A DNA stretch of 64,000 nucleotides from AP-15 sp963799085 (GTDB lineage Bacteria > Pseudomonadota > Alphaproteobacteria > ATCC43930 > CGMCC-115725). This document shows, piece by piece, positions 53,459 to 61,529 of the stretch. A model generated the notes under the pieces. It made no database searches. It had not been told where the DNA came from and saw nothing but the letters and a program-made list of their open reading frames with translations. The stretch lies in the NCBI GenBank assembly GCA_963799085.1, contig CAWCWA010000021.1:186001-250000 (forward strand), given 5' to 3'. Each line of letters starts with the position of its first letter. The stretch's first letter is position 1. The position numbers were made by a program, and so were the translations under genes.

Positions 53459-54358
53459 GTGAGCGGCCGCACCGCCTATCTGGCGGCCGAGGGGTATGTC
53501 GACGAGCTCGCGCAGGAATTGGGCGCCGTCCTGTCGCGGCACGGGCGATTGCTGATCGCGGCCGGGCCGCCGCGGAGAGCGGCGTGGGCGGCCAATGTCT
53601 GGCGCCATCCGCGGGAGATCGCGATCGCATCGATTTCGGACGCGGCGGCGAAACTGCGCGCGATCCAGCGCAACTGGGCCTGCTACGCGCCGCTACACCA
53701 TCGCCGCGCGGTGCTGATCCAGGCGCGGCTCCCCAAGGTTTCGGGGAAGCCGCTGGTTTTCGGGGAGCCGATGCCGGCCGCACCCTTGGGTTCGTGGACG
53801 TTGCTCGACCACGACACGATATTGGCGGCGGCGGATTGCACGAGCCCCTTCGCGCATGGCGAGGTTCGCTTTGTCGAGGACCATTCGGGGCCGCCGAGCC
53901 GGGCCTATCTCAAATTATGGGAGGCGCTGACCTTGATTGGCCGGCAGCCGCAGCCGGGCGAAGTCTGTCTCGACCTCGGCAGCAGCCCCGGTGGCTGGAG
54001 CTGGGCATTGCAGCGCATGGGGGCGCATGTCCTCAGCGTCGACAAGGCGCCGCTGGCACCCGGGATCGCGGCCCTGCCGGGGATCGAATACCGGCGGGAG
54101 AGCGCCTTCGCACTCGACCCGCGGGCGATCGAGCCGATCGACTGGCTGTTCAGCGACATCGTGTGCTATCCGGCGCGGCTTCTCGCGCTGGTCGAGCGCT
54201 GGCTCGCCACCGGGACCTGCCGCAACTTCTTGTGCACGATCAAGTTTCAGGGGGCGACGGACCACGAGATCGCGCGCCGCTTTGGCGCCATTCCGGGCGC
54301 GCAACTGCGCCATCTCTTTCACAACGGGCACGAGCTGACCTGGAGCAAGGTCGAATGA
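53459..54358 (+). CDS. FtsJ/RlmM-like SAM-dependent RNA methyltransferase
   Basis: About 299 residues. The Rossmann motif I is VCLDLGSSPGGWSWALQ, followed by VLSVDKAPLAPGIAALPG, WLFSDIVCYPARLLALVERW (Asp) and NFLCTIKFQGATD (Lys), and SRAYLKLWEALTLIG (first Lys) precedes motif I. The K-D-K pattern is that of ribose 2'-O-methyltransferases such as FtsJ and RlmM. The N-terminal 130 residues (THUMP-like position) bear no recognised motif. GTG 53459 is the likely start, just behind the divergent Sir2 gene; target RNA unknown. Confidence 0.85.
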   Translation: MSGRTAYLAAEGYVDELAQELGAVLSRHGRLLIAAGPPRRAAWAANVWRHPREIAIASISDAAAKLRAIQRNWACYAPLHHRRAVLIQARLPKVSGKPLVFGEPMPAAPLGSWTLLDHDTILAAADCTSPFAHGEVRFVEDHSGPPSRAYLKLWEALTLIGRQPQPGEVCLDLGSSPGGWSWALQRMGAHVLSVDKAPLAPGIAALPGIEYRRESAFALDPRAIEPIDWLFSDIVCYPARLLALVERWLATGTCRNFLCTIKFQGATDHEIARRFGAIPGAQLRHLFHNGHELTWSKVE

Positions 54359-54401
54359 CCAGCTGGGGCCAGCCGCCGCCCGCAAAGCGCCAAGCCGCGG
54401 C

Positions 54402-54719
54402 TCAGCCGGCCTTCTGGCCGCCCATCGCCTGCTTGATCAAGCCGACGATCACCATCAAGACGCCGCCGCCGACCCCGCCCGAGGCGATCTGACCGATAAT
54501 CGATCCGATGTCGAGGCCGCCCGTCCCGGCTCCGGCGGCTTCGGCGCCGCCGCCAACGAGCGCGCCGATGATCTGGGCTCCAACGCCGCCGCCGACAACT
54601 CCGGCAATGGTGTTGCCGACAGTGCCCAGGTCATATTGCTTCAGCGCCGCGCCGGCAATGTTGCCGCCCACGCCGCCAGCGATCAGTTGGATGATAAGAC
54701 CGACAATCCCTCCCCACAT
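54402..54719 (-). CDS. Glycine-rich hydrophobic small protein
   Basis: A 105-residue, very hydrophobic and Gly-rich protein: IVGLIIQLIAGGVGGNIAGA, NTIAGVVGGGVGAQIIGALV, IGSIIGQIASGGVGGGVLMV. The repeated GGVGG/GxxxG pattern suggests a membrane-inserting glycine-zipper fold. It has no charged loops apart from LKQYD and IKQAMGGQK. A run of Gly-containing repeats could also form pores or amyloid-like assemblies. Function unknown; homologues exist in other alphaproteobacteria. Confidence 0.65.
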   Translation of the reverse strand: MWGGIVGLIIQLIAGGVGGNIAGAALKQYDLGTVGNTIAGVVGGGVGAQIIGALVGGGAEAAGAGTGGLDIGSIIGQIASGGVGGGVLMVIVGLIKQAMGGQKAG

Positions 54720-54809
54720 GGCGCACTCCTTTCGCCGGATGCACTCACGCTATCGACGGAATAAGTGGAAAGTTCTTGCCGTGAAACGTTAACGGTAATT
54801 TTTGGCGCG

Positions 54810-54831
54810 GGCAATTGTTTTGGAAATTGCC
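54810..54831. repeat. Hairpin GGCAATT-N8-AATTGCC
   Basis: A perfect inverted repeat of 7-bp arms (54810-54816 and 54825-54831) around GTTTTGGA, in the 240-bp AT-richer gap between the Gly-rich gene and the second SDR. It may be an operator or a transcript hairpin; no T-run follows directly. Confidence 0.35.
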
Positions 54832-54962
54832 GCAATTCCGGCAGGCCCTTGTACGCATCAGTTTGGCTGCCGAGCGCTGTCCTTCACAATAAGTGCCCGC
54901 GGATCCGGAGGGGATCGGCTAGGATGCCGCGGGAGTTTGGCGGCGGAGCGGGGAGGAAGCGG

Positions 54963-55745
54963 ATGGATCTGGGTCTGCGCGGGAAAAAGGCGCTGGTGAC
55001 CGGGGCCTCGAAGGGCATCGGGCGGGCCTGCGCCGAGGCCCTCGCCGAAGAGGGGTGCGACGTCGTTCTGGTAGCGCGCACCGCGGCTGATCTCGACGTG
55101 GCGCGCGCGGCGATCGTCGCCAAGCACAATGTCGGGGTGCAGGCGTTTCCGCTCGACCTCTCCGACAGCAAGAATGTCGACAAGCTCGCCGCCGAATGCG
55201 CCGACACCGAGATCCTGGTCAACAATGCCGGCGCCATTCCGGGCGGCAACATCGACACGGTCGACGAGCCGCGCTGGCGCGAGGCCTGGGATCTGAAAGT
55301 CTTCGGCTACATCAACATGACGCGGCGGTTTTACGCGCTGATGCGCGAGAGGAAACAGGGCGTCATCGTCAACATTCTGGGGGCAGCCGGACAGAACCCC
55401 GATTTCGACTACATCGCCGGCTCGTCGGGGAATGCGTCCTTGATGGCGTTCACCCGCGCGATGGGCGGGACCTCGCCGCGTGACGGGCTCAGGGTCGTCG
55501 GCGTCAACCCCGGCCCGGTTCTGACCGAGCGGCTGGTGACATTGACGCGGCAGCGCGCGCAGTTGCGTCTGGGCGATCCCGAGCGCTGGCAGGAATTGAT
55601 GCAGGGCCACGCCTTCGGCCGCGCCGCCAAACCCGAGGAGATCGCCTCCATGGTGGCCTTTCTCGCGTCCGAGAAGTCGGGCTATACTACCGGAACGATC
55701 ATCACGATTGACGGCGGCGGCTCGAGCCGCAGGTCGTCGCTCTAG
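54963..55745 (+). CDS. SDR-family protein lacking the Tyr-x3-Lys active site
   Basis: A 260-residue short-chain dehydrogenase fold: cofactor loop ALVTGASKGIGRACAEALAE, EILVNNAGAIPGGNIDTV, MAFTRAMGGTSPRDGLRVVG, VNPGPVLTERLVTLTRQRAQ and a C-terminal SGYTTGTIITIDGGGSS. At the position where active members have Tyr-x3-Lys, this protein reads IAGSSGNASL, with Gly and Asn in place of Tyr and Lys, and Ala/Gly where Ser usually stands. ATG 54963 has GGGGAGGAAGC upstream. It may be a binding protein, or work by another mechanism. Confidence 0.87.
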   Translation: MDLGLRGKKALVTGASKGIGRACAEALAEEGCDVVLVARTAADLDVARAAIVAKHNVGVQAFPLDLSDSKNVDKLAAECADTEILVNNAGAIPGGNIDTVDEPRWREAWDLKVFGYINMTRRFYALMRERKQGVIVNILGAAGQNPDFDYIAGSSGNASLMAFTRAMGGTSPRDGLRVVGVNPGPVLTERLVTLTRQRAQLRLGDPERWQELMQGHAFGRAAKPEEIASMVAFLASEKSGYTTGTIITIDGGGSSRRSSL

Positions 55746-55816
55746 GCCGCATCGGCCGACCTTCTAGGCGGGCCCCGGGTCAGCCGCGGTCCGTGTCCGA
55801 GCTACGGGAGGATCGG

Positions 55817-57214
55817 GTGAAACCGGTACTGCGCCTTTTAGCGATCGTGATCCTCGGCTTTGCCGTGCCGTTGGCGCAGGCGAATGCGCAGCTGCCCGAA
55901 CCGGCGAAGGCGCAGCTGCCCGAACCCGCGACGGCGCCCGCCTTCAAACCGGCGGAACTCGACCAGCTCTTGGCGCCGATCGCACTCTATCCGGACGATT
56001 TGATCGTCCAGATTCTGACCGCGTCCACCTACCCGCTCGAGATCGTCATGGCGGCGCGCTGGGTGGCGGATCCGAAGAACGCGGCATTGAAAGGCGATGC
56101 ACTGGTGCAAGCGCTCGAGAAAGAGAGCTGGGACCCGAGCGTCAAATCGCTGGTCCCGTTTCCGGACGTCTTGAAGATGATGTCGGAAAAGCTCGATTGG
56201 ACGCAAAAGCTCGGCGACGCTTTTCTCGGCCAGGAGAAGGACTGCCTTGCCGCGGTGCAGCGGCTGCGGCGCAAGGCGCAAGAAGCTGGCACGCTCAAGT
56301 CGACGCCGCAGCAGAAGGTGACGGTGCAGCAGCCGCAACCGCAGCCGGCGCCGGCGACCGGCGGGCCGGCGGTCATGGCGCCGGTCTCAGCGGAGCCGAC
56401 GATCGAGATCGCGCCCACCGATCCGCAGGTGGTCTATGTGCCGTCCTACGATCCGGCGACCGCCTACGGAACATGGCCCTACCCGAACAATCCGCCCTAC
56501 TCGTTCCCTCCGGCCGCCGGGTATCCCGTGGGGTATCCCGTGGGCTCCGCCCTCCTCGGCGGTCTTGCCTTCGGCGCCGGTATCGCGATCACCAGCTCGC
56601 TCTGGGGCTGGGGCAGCGCCAACTGGGGCGCCGGGAGCATCAACGTCAACTCGAACCGGTACAACCAGATCAACGCCAACCGCGGCGCCATCACCGGCAA
56701 CACCTGGCAGCACAACCCGACGCATCGCCAGGGTGTCGCCTACCGCGACGCCTCGACCAACCAGCGGTTCGGCCGATCGGCGAGCGGGGCAGACGCCCGG
56801 CGCGACTATCGCGGCTATGCCGGGCAGGGAGCGGGTGCGGCGAGCCGACCGGGCGGCGGGCAGCGCCCCGGTGTCGGACAAGGCGCCGGGCAGCGCCCCG
56901 GTGTCGGCCAGGGCGGCGGCCAGCGCGCCAATCTCGGACAACGCGCCCCCACGCAGCACGGCAATTTCGCGCAGCATGCGGGCGCCGGTCGGTTCGGTGG
57001 CGCCGGCGGCGGCTCTGCCGCGCAGCGCTCTGCCTTCAATCCAGGGAACGGCGCACAGACCCGCGCCTTTTCCCAGCGCGGCGCCGCAAGCCGCCAGCAG
57101 ATGGCGGGAAGAGCACAAGGCGGCGGCTTCCAGGGAGGTCGCGGCGGAGGCGGAGGCGGAGGCCGTGGTGGCGGCGGAGGCCGCGGCGGCGGGGGCGGAC
57201 GTGGGCGGCGTTGA
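55817..57214 (+). CDS. DUF3300 exported protein with Gly-rich C-terminus
   Basis: 465 residues. GTG 55817 is chosen because GGGAGG precedes it and it begins a proper signal peptide (KPVLRLLAIVILGFAVPLAQ ANA). The DUF3300 core is LLAPIALYPDDLIVQILTAS, TYPLEIVMAARWVADPKNAA, WDPSVKSLVPFPDVLKMMSE and IAPTDPQVVYVPSYDPATAY. A hydrophobic patch (ALLGGLAFGAGIAITSSLWG) follows. The C-terminal 120 residues are low-complexity Gly/Arg/Gln with a perfect 30-nt tandem repeat, ending in poly-Gly with Arg. Export to the periplasm or surface is expected. Followed 2 nt later by DUF2950. Confidence 0.87.
   Translation: MKPVLRLLAIVILGFAVPLAQANAQLPEPAKAQLPEPATAPAFKPAELDQLLAPIALYPDDLIVQILTASTYPLEIVMAARWVADPKNAALKGDALVQALEKESWDPSVKSLVPFPDVLKMMSEKLDWTQKLGDAFLGQEKDCLAAVQRLRRKAQEAGTLKSTPQQKVTVQQPQPQPAPATGGPAVMAPVSAEPTIEIAPTDPQVVYVPSYDPATAYGTWPYPNNPPYSFPPAAGYPVGYPVGSALLGGLAFGAGIAITSSLWGWGSANWGAGSINVNSNRYNQINANRGAITGNTWQHNPTHRQGVAYRDASTNQRFGRSASGADARRDYRGYAGQGAGAASRPGGGQRPGVGQGAGQRPGVGQGGGQRANLGQRAPTQHGNFAQHAGAGRFGGAGGGSAAQRSAFNPGNGAQTRAFSQRGAASRQQMAGRAQGGGFQGGRGGGGGGGRGGGGGRGGGGGRGRR
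56861..56950. repeat. Three tandem 30-nt units inside the DUF3300 gene
   Basis: CAGCGCCCCGGTGTCGG-type units start at 56861, 56891 and 56921, with the first two nearly identical and the third diverged. They encode a QRPGVGQG-like decapeptide repeat in the Gly-rich tail. Copy number could vary between strains. Confidence 0.7.
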
Positions 57215-57215
57215 G

Positions 57216-58205
57216 ATGTCGCGGGGGCGGAGGCACGCGCCGGTGTCTCCGTCCCGCTGGGTTCGAGCGCGGCCGCGACTGGCCGCCGCGCTCGCCGCCG
57301 TTCTGCTATTGTGCGGCGGTGGTGTGCTGCCGGCTTCCGCCGCCGGGAAAGCGCCGCCGCGGCAGGAAACCTTCGCCTCGCCGGAGGACGCTCTTAAGGC
57401 GGTCGTCGCCGATCTGAAATCGGGCGACGTCGCCGGGATCGTCAGGATTTTCGGTCCCGGGATCGAGCCAGTGCTGAATTCGGGCGACGTTGTCGAGGAC
57501 AAGAACGCCCGCGAACGGTTTGTCGCCGCCGCCGAGGAGGGCCATCATTTCGACGGCTCGGGCGACACGCTGACCCTCGTCGTCGGCAAGGACAACTGGC
57601 CGTTTCCGATCCCGCTCAAGAAGGAAGGCGAGCGCTGGCGGTTCGACACAAAGGCCGGGAAGGAGGAGCTCCTCGACCGGCGGATCGGGCAGAACGAACT
57701 CGCCACGATCCAGACGATGCTCGCCTATGTCGACGCGCAGCGCGACTTCGCCGAATTGCAGCGCAGCCGGACCGGCGTCGCGGAATACGCGCAGCATATC
57801 TTGAGCACGCCCGGCAAGCGGGACGGGCTCTACTGGCCGACGGCGGAGGGCGAGCCGCCGAGCCCCTTGGGTCCGCTCGTCGCCGAGGCGCGCGCCGCCG
57901 GCTATCGGCGCGACCCCAAATCGGCGGCGCCGATCCCCTATCACGGCTATTACTTCAAGCCGCTGACCGGTCAGGGGCCGAACGCTCCCGGGGGTGAAGC
58001 CGACTACATCGTCAACGGCCATATGATCGGCGGCTTCGGCCTTGTCGCCTGGCCCGCCCGCTACGGCGATTCCGGCGTGATGACGTTCATCGTCAACCAC
58101 GAGGGTATGGTCTACCAGAAGGATCTTGGCCCCGACACTGCCAAACTAGCCGCCGCCATCACCCGCTTCGACCCCGGTTCGGGTTGGCACAAAACCGAAC
58201 CCTGA
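57216..58205 (+). CDS. DUF2950 exported protein
   Basis: 329 residues with an N-terminal signal (LAAALAAVLLLCGGGVLPAS A). DUF2950 features: FASPEDALKAVVADLKSGDV, LVVGKDNWPFPIPLKKEGER, WRFDTKAGKEELLDRRIGQN, ELATIQTMLAYVDAQRDFAE, PYHGYYFKPLTGQGPNAPGG and NHEGMVYQKDLGPDTAKLA. The gene starts 2 nt after the DUF3300 stop. DUF3300-DUF2950 neighbours recur in Gram-negative genomes; both are exported and the pair is thought to act together at the cell envelope, but the function is unknown. Confidence 0.9.
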   Translation: MSRGRRHAPVSPSRWVRARPRLAAALAAVLLLCGGGVLPASAAGKAPPRQETFASPEDALKAVVADLKSGDVAGIVRIFGPGIEPVLNSGDVVEDKNARERFVAAAEEGHHFDGSGDTLTLVVGKDNWPFPIPLKKEGERWRFDTKAGKEELLDRRIGQNELATIQTMLAYVDAQRDFAELQRSRTGVAEYAQHILSTPGKRDGLYWPTAEGEPPSPLGPLVAEARAAGYRRDPKSAAPIPYHGYYFKPLTGQGPNAPGGEADYIVNGHMIGGFGLVAWPARYGDSGVMTFIVNHEGMVYQKDLGPDTAKLAAAITRFDPGSGWHKTEP

Positions 58206-58441
58206 CCCGGATCGCGAGGCGGCGTCGTGAAGCCGCATGTTCCGTGGGCCGCGATTGGCCCCGATTTGCCCGGTTTTTCCGAAGGCGCGATCGCGCGCTG
58301 ACGGCGGCTGCGGGATTAGCGGATCCGGGTGCGGGTACCGGGATTTTCTGGCCCAACCGGATTGCGGGGCGGCGGGGGGTGTGGGTATGCTCGGGCCGCT
58401 ATTCGGGCGGTTTCGGGCCGCCATATCCATGGAGGAACGCC

Positions 58442-58867
58442 ATGCCAGTAAAAGCCGGGGTCATTCGCGCCGGGGCGCGCACCACCAGACGAGGGGCGGC
58501 CGAGACGTTCACCGGTGTGGTCTTTCAGGACCCGGTGATCACCGCCGAGGCGCCATCGCGGATGGGCGGCTCGGTCGTGACCTTTACGCCAGGGGCGCGC
58601 ACCGCCTGGCACGCCCACCCGGTCGGGCAGACGCTGTTCTGTCTGTCGGGTGTCGGGCGCATCTGCTTCAAGGGTGAGAAGCCGCAGGTGCTGAACCCGG
58701 GCGACACGGTCAACATCCCACCCGACACGTTGCACTGGCACGGCGCCTCGCCCGACCGCCTCTTCGCGCATCTTGCGTTGTCGGAGGCGGGCGAGCAGGG
58801 CCAGGGCACCTCCTGGGGCCAGCACGTCAGCGACGCCGAATACAGCGAGCCCGCAACCGGCGGCTGA
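58442..58867 (+). CDS. Cupin-domain protein
   Basis: 141 residues of the carboxymuconolactone/mandelonitrile-lyase-like cupin type. Metal-binding pattern TAWHAHPVGQTLFCLSGVGR (HxH, Gln) and NIPPDTLHWHGASPDRLFAH (HxH). Single beta-barrel. ATG 58442 is preceded by GGAGGAACGCC. Convergent with the DUF4436 gene. Substrate unknown. Confidence 0.88.
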   Translation: MPVKAGVIRAGARTTRRGAAETFTGVVFQDPVITAEAPSRMGGSVVTFTPGARTAWHAHPVGQTLFCLSGVGRICFKGEKPQVLNPGDTVNIPPDTLHWHGASPDRLFAHLALSEAGEQGQGTSWGQHVSDAEYSEPATGG

Positions 58868-58897
58868 CTGGTCCCGCCGGTCCCCGCTTCGCCCACA

Positions 58898-59791
58898 TCA
58901 GGGGGCGGGGCCGGTGCGGGACCAGGTGAAGACGAGGAGGCCGAGCGCGATCGCGGCGGCGAGTTCCGACCACAGGAAGACGAAAAGGTCGATGCGCACG
59001 CCGAGCGGCGGCGCGCCCGGCAAGACATTGCGCAACGCGGGGAGCGTGAAGACGATGGCGCCAAGGGCACCGATCAGCGTCGCCTCGGCCCGCCGGAGGC
59101 CGGTGAAGACGAGGATGCCGATGGTCAGCGCGCAAAGGGCAAGGACGACCATCGCGGCGTAAGCGGCGAGCGCGAAGATGATGAAGGCGCCGCTCCGGTG
59201 GATCTCGAAACTGACATGGACCTCGCCGGCGCGGTCGGGCGGCTGCTCGCTGGTTTCGAGGCGGAAGCCGAGCAGCGCCTCCCAGACGGTGACCGCCGCC
59301 GGCAGCACCTTCGCTTCGCCGCCTGGGGATGGCGCCGCTTCGAGGCAGCGCAGCCCGAGATTTGCCTGGTAGCGATCGAGCGGGTAGCTCGACACCTTGC
59401 CCCTGCGCAACGTGACTTCGACGACGGCCTGAGGAACGGGCTTGTTTTTCGGGATCCTGATCTCCTGCACGGTTCGGCCGTGGCTCAACACCAGGAGGAG
59501 GTCCCGGTCGGGCGCGGTCGCGAGATCGCCGCGCAGCGACGGTCCCGGCGTCAGACTGATGCGCGTCTGCATTTCCTGGTTCAACGGATCGATGCTCAGC
59601 GCCTCGATATAGATCTCGACCTGCGCCGCCGACCCGACAGCACCGAACTGGCGCTCGGCCGGCGTCTCGGAGACGCCGAAATGCTGCAAGAGCCCGATAT
59701 AGGCGACCCCGGCCACGAAGAGGATCGCTGCGACCGTGGCGGCGCGCGCGGCAAAGCCGTTTCCGGCAAGCCTGTTCGCCCGCCCTCTCAC
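58898..59791 (-). CDS. DUF4436 membrane protein
   Basis: 297 residues. An N-terminal helix (AATVAAILFVAGVAYIGLLQ), a large extracytoplasmic beta domain (VEIYIEALSIDPLNQEMQTR, LLLVLSHGRTVQEIRIPKNK, VSSYPLDRYQANLGLRCLEA) and three C-terminal helices (FIIFALAAYAAMVVLALCAL, IGALGAIVFTLPALRNVLPG, FLWSELAAAIALGLLVF). This is the DUF4436 layout. Its GTG start overlaps the UGSC gene's stop (GTGA), so it is translated with that gene. Function unknown. Confidence 0.82.
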   Translation of the reverse strand: MRGRANRLAGNGFAARAATVAAILFVAGVAYIGLLQHFGVSETPAERQFGAVGSAAQVEIYIEALSIDPLNQEMQTRISLTPGPSLRGDLATAPDRDLLLVLSHGRTVQEIRIPKNKPVPQAVVEVTLRRGKVSSYPLDRYQANLGLRCLEAAPSPGGEAKVLPAAVTVWEALLGFRLETSEQPPDRAGEVHVSFEIHRSGAFIIFALAAYAAMVVLALCALTIGILVFTGLRRAEATLIGALGAIVFTLPALRNVLPGAPPLGVRIDLFVFLWSELAAAIALGLLVFTWSRTGPAP

Positions 59792-60333
59792 GCCGGCCGG
59801 CCGAGCCAGGTGGCGACGCAGCCGGCGGCCGCGGACTCGGCGCGGCGGTCGATTTCGGCGTCGGTCAATGTGCTGAGCGGATGTTCGATGACGACGGGCA
59901 GCAGATCGTGCATGCCGAGCGCGTCGCGCTGCACTTCGGCCTCGTGCAGGAATTCGGTGGTGACGATGACCGCGGTCGGGCGAACCAGCGCTTCGAGTCG
60001 GATGCCGTCATGCGTACAGCACGATGTGCACGACCCTCAATCCCCGATCGCCGTCAGGACGATGTCGTTCTCGGCGGCGATTTGCGCGAGCAATTCGGGC
60101 TCGGCGTTCTTGGAGAAGCTCTCCTTGCGGTAATAGTTGACCGCGGCGAAGTTGTGCCGCTCGCCGATCCGGGCGGCGGTCTTGCGCAGCAGCCGGCCCG
60201 CGTTCCATTTGGTGTTATCGAGAATGCCGAGGCGCAGCCCGGCGAGGTCGCCGATCCGCGGCGCCAGCGCCAGGGGTTCGGTTTCGACCACGCCCCGCGG
60301 GTCGAAGGTAATTTGGCTGCTGTCCTCTTCCAT
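59788..60333 (-). CDS. UGSC-family protein, probable selenoprotein (in-frame TGA at codon 99)
   Basis: From ATG 60333 (AAAGGA 8 nt upstream) the frame runs 98 codons to TGA at 60037-60039, then continues in the same frame for 82 more codons to TGA 59788-59790. Residues before: EDSSQITFDPRGVVETEPLA, LGILDNTKWNAGRLLRKTA, and LTAIGD. After the TGA: GSCTSCCTHDGIRLEALVRP, TAVIVTTEFLHEAEVQRDAL, LSTLTDAEIDRRAESAAAGC. The family is named for the motif U-G-S-C; here the TGA falls exactly at U (TAIGD-U-GSC). The 181-codon total is in phase, so no indel is needed. The role is thought to be redox-type, but the reaction is unknown. Confidence 0.88.
60007..60034 (-). promoter_or_regulatory. Candidate bacterial SECIS hairpin
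   Basis: Two bases after the in-frame TGA the mRNA can pair GUCGUGC (60034-60028) with GCAUGAC (60013-60007, one G-U), then ACA with UGU, leaving loop UCGUGC. A short stem with a G-containing apical loop directly behind UGA is what SelB-bound bacterial SECIS elements look like. By-eye folding only. Confidence 0.45.
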
Positions 60334-60348
60334 GATCGAGTTCCTTTG

Positions 60349-61479
60349 TCAGAGATAGCACGTGCCGTCGATGCAGATCGGCGCGCGGCCGGGCGAGGCG
60401 CCGTCCTCGACGCTGCGCAATACCGGCGAGGACATGTGGCCCCAACCAGGAATGAAGGCGGAGAAGCGCCCGGCCTCGCCGCCGACCACGAAAAGGTGGA
60501 TGTGGTCGGGGCCGGGGATGACCGGGATGCGCGAACCCTGGCCGCGCTTGTACCATTTCGGCAGATTGCGGTTGTAGATCCGGCCGTAGCGCTCGTTGAA
60601 GGTCAGCTCGGAAAAGAGGTTATAGGCGTTCATCGCCAGATAGCTTTTGACGTCGTGCCGGGTCCAGCCCTTGGCGGCGATCGTGCGCGCGTGCTCGGGG
60701 CCGATCACGACGGCGCAATGGCCGCTCGACACCGCGTTGTTGTTGGCGATCGTGCTCATCGCCGAGGAGATGCTGTCGAGGATGCCCTCGGGATCGTTGG
60801 CGACGTGGTTCGTGACGCTGTGCGGCGGCTCGGCGGCGATGACGAAGACGCTCGAATCCTCGGGCGCGAAGCCCTTTTCGACGTGGTAGGGCGCCCATGG
60901 GCTCCCCTCCTCGTTCTCGGCGACGCAGTAGGTGTATTTGCCGGGATGACCGAGCGTGCTCTTGTCGAGATCGCCGGGCCAGCCGCCGCCGACATTGAGG
61001 AGGATCAGCCGGAGCGCGCGGCCGATCGTGGCGTTGGCGCGGTTCCCGGAACCGAACGCGTTGCAGCCGCCATTCATGCCGATCGCACGGGCGACCGGGC
61101 CGTTGACGATCAGGAGCGGTGCGGCCATGTGGGTCGTCGCCTGCACGCCGTTCAGGTTGAAGGCCTTTTCGGTCAGCGCGAGGATCGCGGCGCGGACAAC
61201 GGGCGCGTATTCGGGCTTGCAGCCCGCCATCACCATGTTGATCGCCAGGACTTCGCGGCTGAGGCTGCCGTGCCGCGGCGGCACCTTGCACTCGACCCGA
61301 TCGGGATCGCCGCCGAGCGCGGCGACAAATCGGTCGACGAGCTCACGGGTCGGCGGCACGACCGGCAGCCCGTCGGTCCAGCCCCGTTCGAAATACCATT
61401 CGACGAGATCGACGCCCGCCGGCGCGCGGACGACGTTCGCCGTACCGGTCTCGTCGATTGCCGTTGCCGCTCCGGCCAT
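60349..61479 (-). CDS. Unknown protein partnered with the UGSC gene
   Basis: About 376 residues; ATG 61479 is chosen for GGAGGGAGAGG immediately upstream. Recognisable blocks: VDLVEWYFERGWTDGLPVVP, PTRELVDRFVAALGGDPDRV, CKPEYAPVVRAAILALTEKA, FNLNGVQATTHMAAPLLIVN, VARAIGMNGGCNAFGSGNRA, GHPGKYTYCVAENEEGSPWA, and a C-terminal ICIDGTCYL with Cys pair C-x5-C. Several conserved-looking Cys suggest a redox or metal function. It ends 15 nt before the UGSC start and similar genes often accompany UGSC genes. No characterised homologue known to me. Confidence 0.75.
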   Translation of the reverse strand: MAGAATAIDETGTANVVRAPAGVDLVEWYFERGWTDGLPVVPPTRELVDRFVAALGGDPDRVECKVPPRHGSLSREVLAINMVMAGCKPEYAPVVRAAILALTEKAFNLNGVQATTHMAAPLLIVNGPVARAIGMNGGCNAFGSGNRANATIGRALRLILLNVGGGWPGDLDKSTLGHPGKYTYCVAENEEGSPWAPYHVEKGFAPEDSSVFVIAAEPPHSVTNHVANDPEGILDSISSAMSTIANNNAVSSGHCAVVIGPEHARTIAAKGWTRHDVKSYLAMNAYNLFSELTFNERYGRIYNRNLPKWYKRGQGSRIPVIPGPDHIHLFVVGGEAGRFSAFIPGWGHMSSPVLRSVEDGASPGRAPICIDGTCYL

Positions 61480-61529
61480 CCTCTCCCTCCGCTCGACGCC
61501 GCCTGAAGAGGATAGCACTTCGCCGCCCT

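Noticed and set aside
60037..60039. TGA as an ordinary stop ending a 98-residue gene
   Set aside because: The downstream 82 codons are in phase, encode the rest of the family domain and have a GTGA-coupled next gene; stopping there would leave the motif GSC untranslated.
59881..61506. 541-codon plus-strand frame opposite the UGSC cassette
   Set aside because: Shadow of minus-strand genes; it lacks any domain and would run against the conserved UGSC reading.
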